From: Hellea sp.
GTDB taxonomy: Bacteria; Pseudomonadota; Alphaproteobacteria; Caulobacterales; Maricaulaceae
Reading direction: 5' to 3'
DNA length: 5,853 bases
Assembly (NCBI GenBank): GCA_020628635.1
Contig: JAHDEU010000153.1
Span: 1 to 5,853, forward strand
A program made the position numbers and the translations under genes. Positions 5,795-5,853 of this stretch are shown piece after piece (the stretch's first letter is position 1; each line of letters starts with the position of its first letter). A model generated the notes under the pieces. That model was not told the origin of the DNA, made no database searches, and saw nothing but the letters and a program-made list of their open reading frames with translations.

Positions 5795-5853
5795 TCAACG
5801 CGCCTTCACCTCCGCCACATAGGCCTTCACCCGCTCCTCCAGCACGTCCAGCG
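5795..5853 (-). CDS. 3' end of an unidentified minus-strand gene
   Basis: Reading the minus strand from the right edge gives 18 codons, LDVLEERVKAYVAEVKAR, ending in TGA at 5797-5795. Third positions are almost all G or C, as in the neighbouring genes, and the peptide looks like a charged amphipathic helix, typical of a protein C-terminus. The fragment is too short to name a family. The stop lies just outside the palindromic element, and the gene would be transcribed towards the transporter. Confidence 0.6.
   Translation of the reverse strand, partial: LDVLEERVKAYVAEVKAR

Noticed and set aside
1..5853. CRISPR array, tRNA, toxin-antitoxin pair or transposase
   Set aside because: I saw no regularly spaced direct repeats, cloverleaf arrangement or matching protein motifs on either strand.

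Overview
The window is GC-rich with strong G/C preference at third codon positions. Gene content and two kinds of large intergenic palindromes suggest an alphaproteobacterial chromosome. The genus cannot be fixed from the sequence alone. There is no tRNA, rRNA, CRISPR array, transposase or phage gene. It looks like ordinary housekeeping and accessory metabolism, and I do not see a clear new multi-gene system.

Layout from left to right. Bases 1-80 are an unresolved edge. Bases 81-192 form a nested inverted-repeat element. A minus-strand gene (216-1181) encodes a PLP-dependent threonine/serine dehydratase of the serine-racemase type. A 68-base divergent gap separates it from a plus-strand pair. 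The first of the pair is an AlkK/DmdB-type acyl-CoA ligase (1250-2872). The second is a small trypsin-like serine peptidase with a lipoprotein signal peptide (2869-3600), whose proposed TTG start overlaps the ligase stop codon. This pair meets, tail to tail with an 8-base overlap, a minus-strand gene for a two-CBS-domain protein with a C-terminal membrane anchor (3593-4156). Upstream of it on the same strand is a Bcr/CflA-type MFS efflux transporter (4234-5466, or from 5520). A 243-base symmetric repeat element (5548-5790) fills most of the next gap. The last 59 bases are the 3' end of another minus-strand gene.

Functionally, the dehydratase would deaminate hydroxy amino acids and the ligase would activate medium-chain or related carboxylic acids with CoA. 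The peptidase would sit outside the cytoplasm on a lipid anchor. The CBS protein would sense adenine nucleotides at the inner membrane, and the transporter would export small molecules. No shared pathway is evident. The only tight coupling is ligase-peptidase. The transporter and CBS gene may be co-transcribed (77-base gap). The points most worth a second look are the peptidase start and coupling and the architecture of the two palindromic elements.
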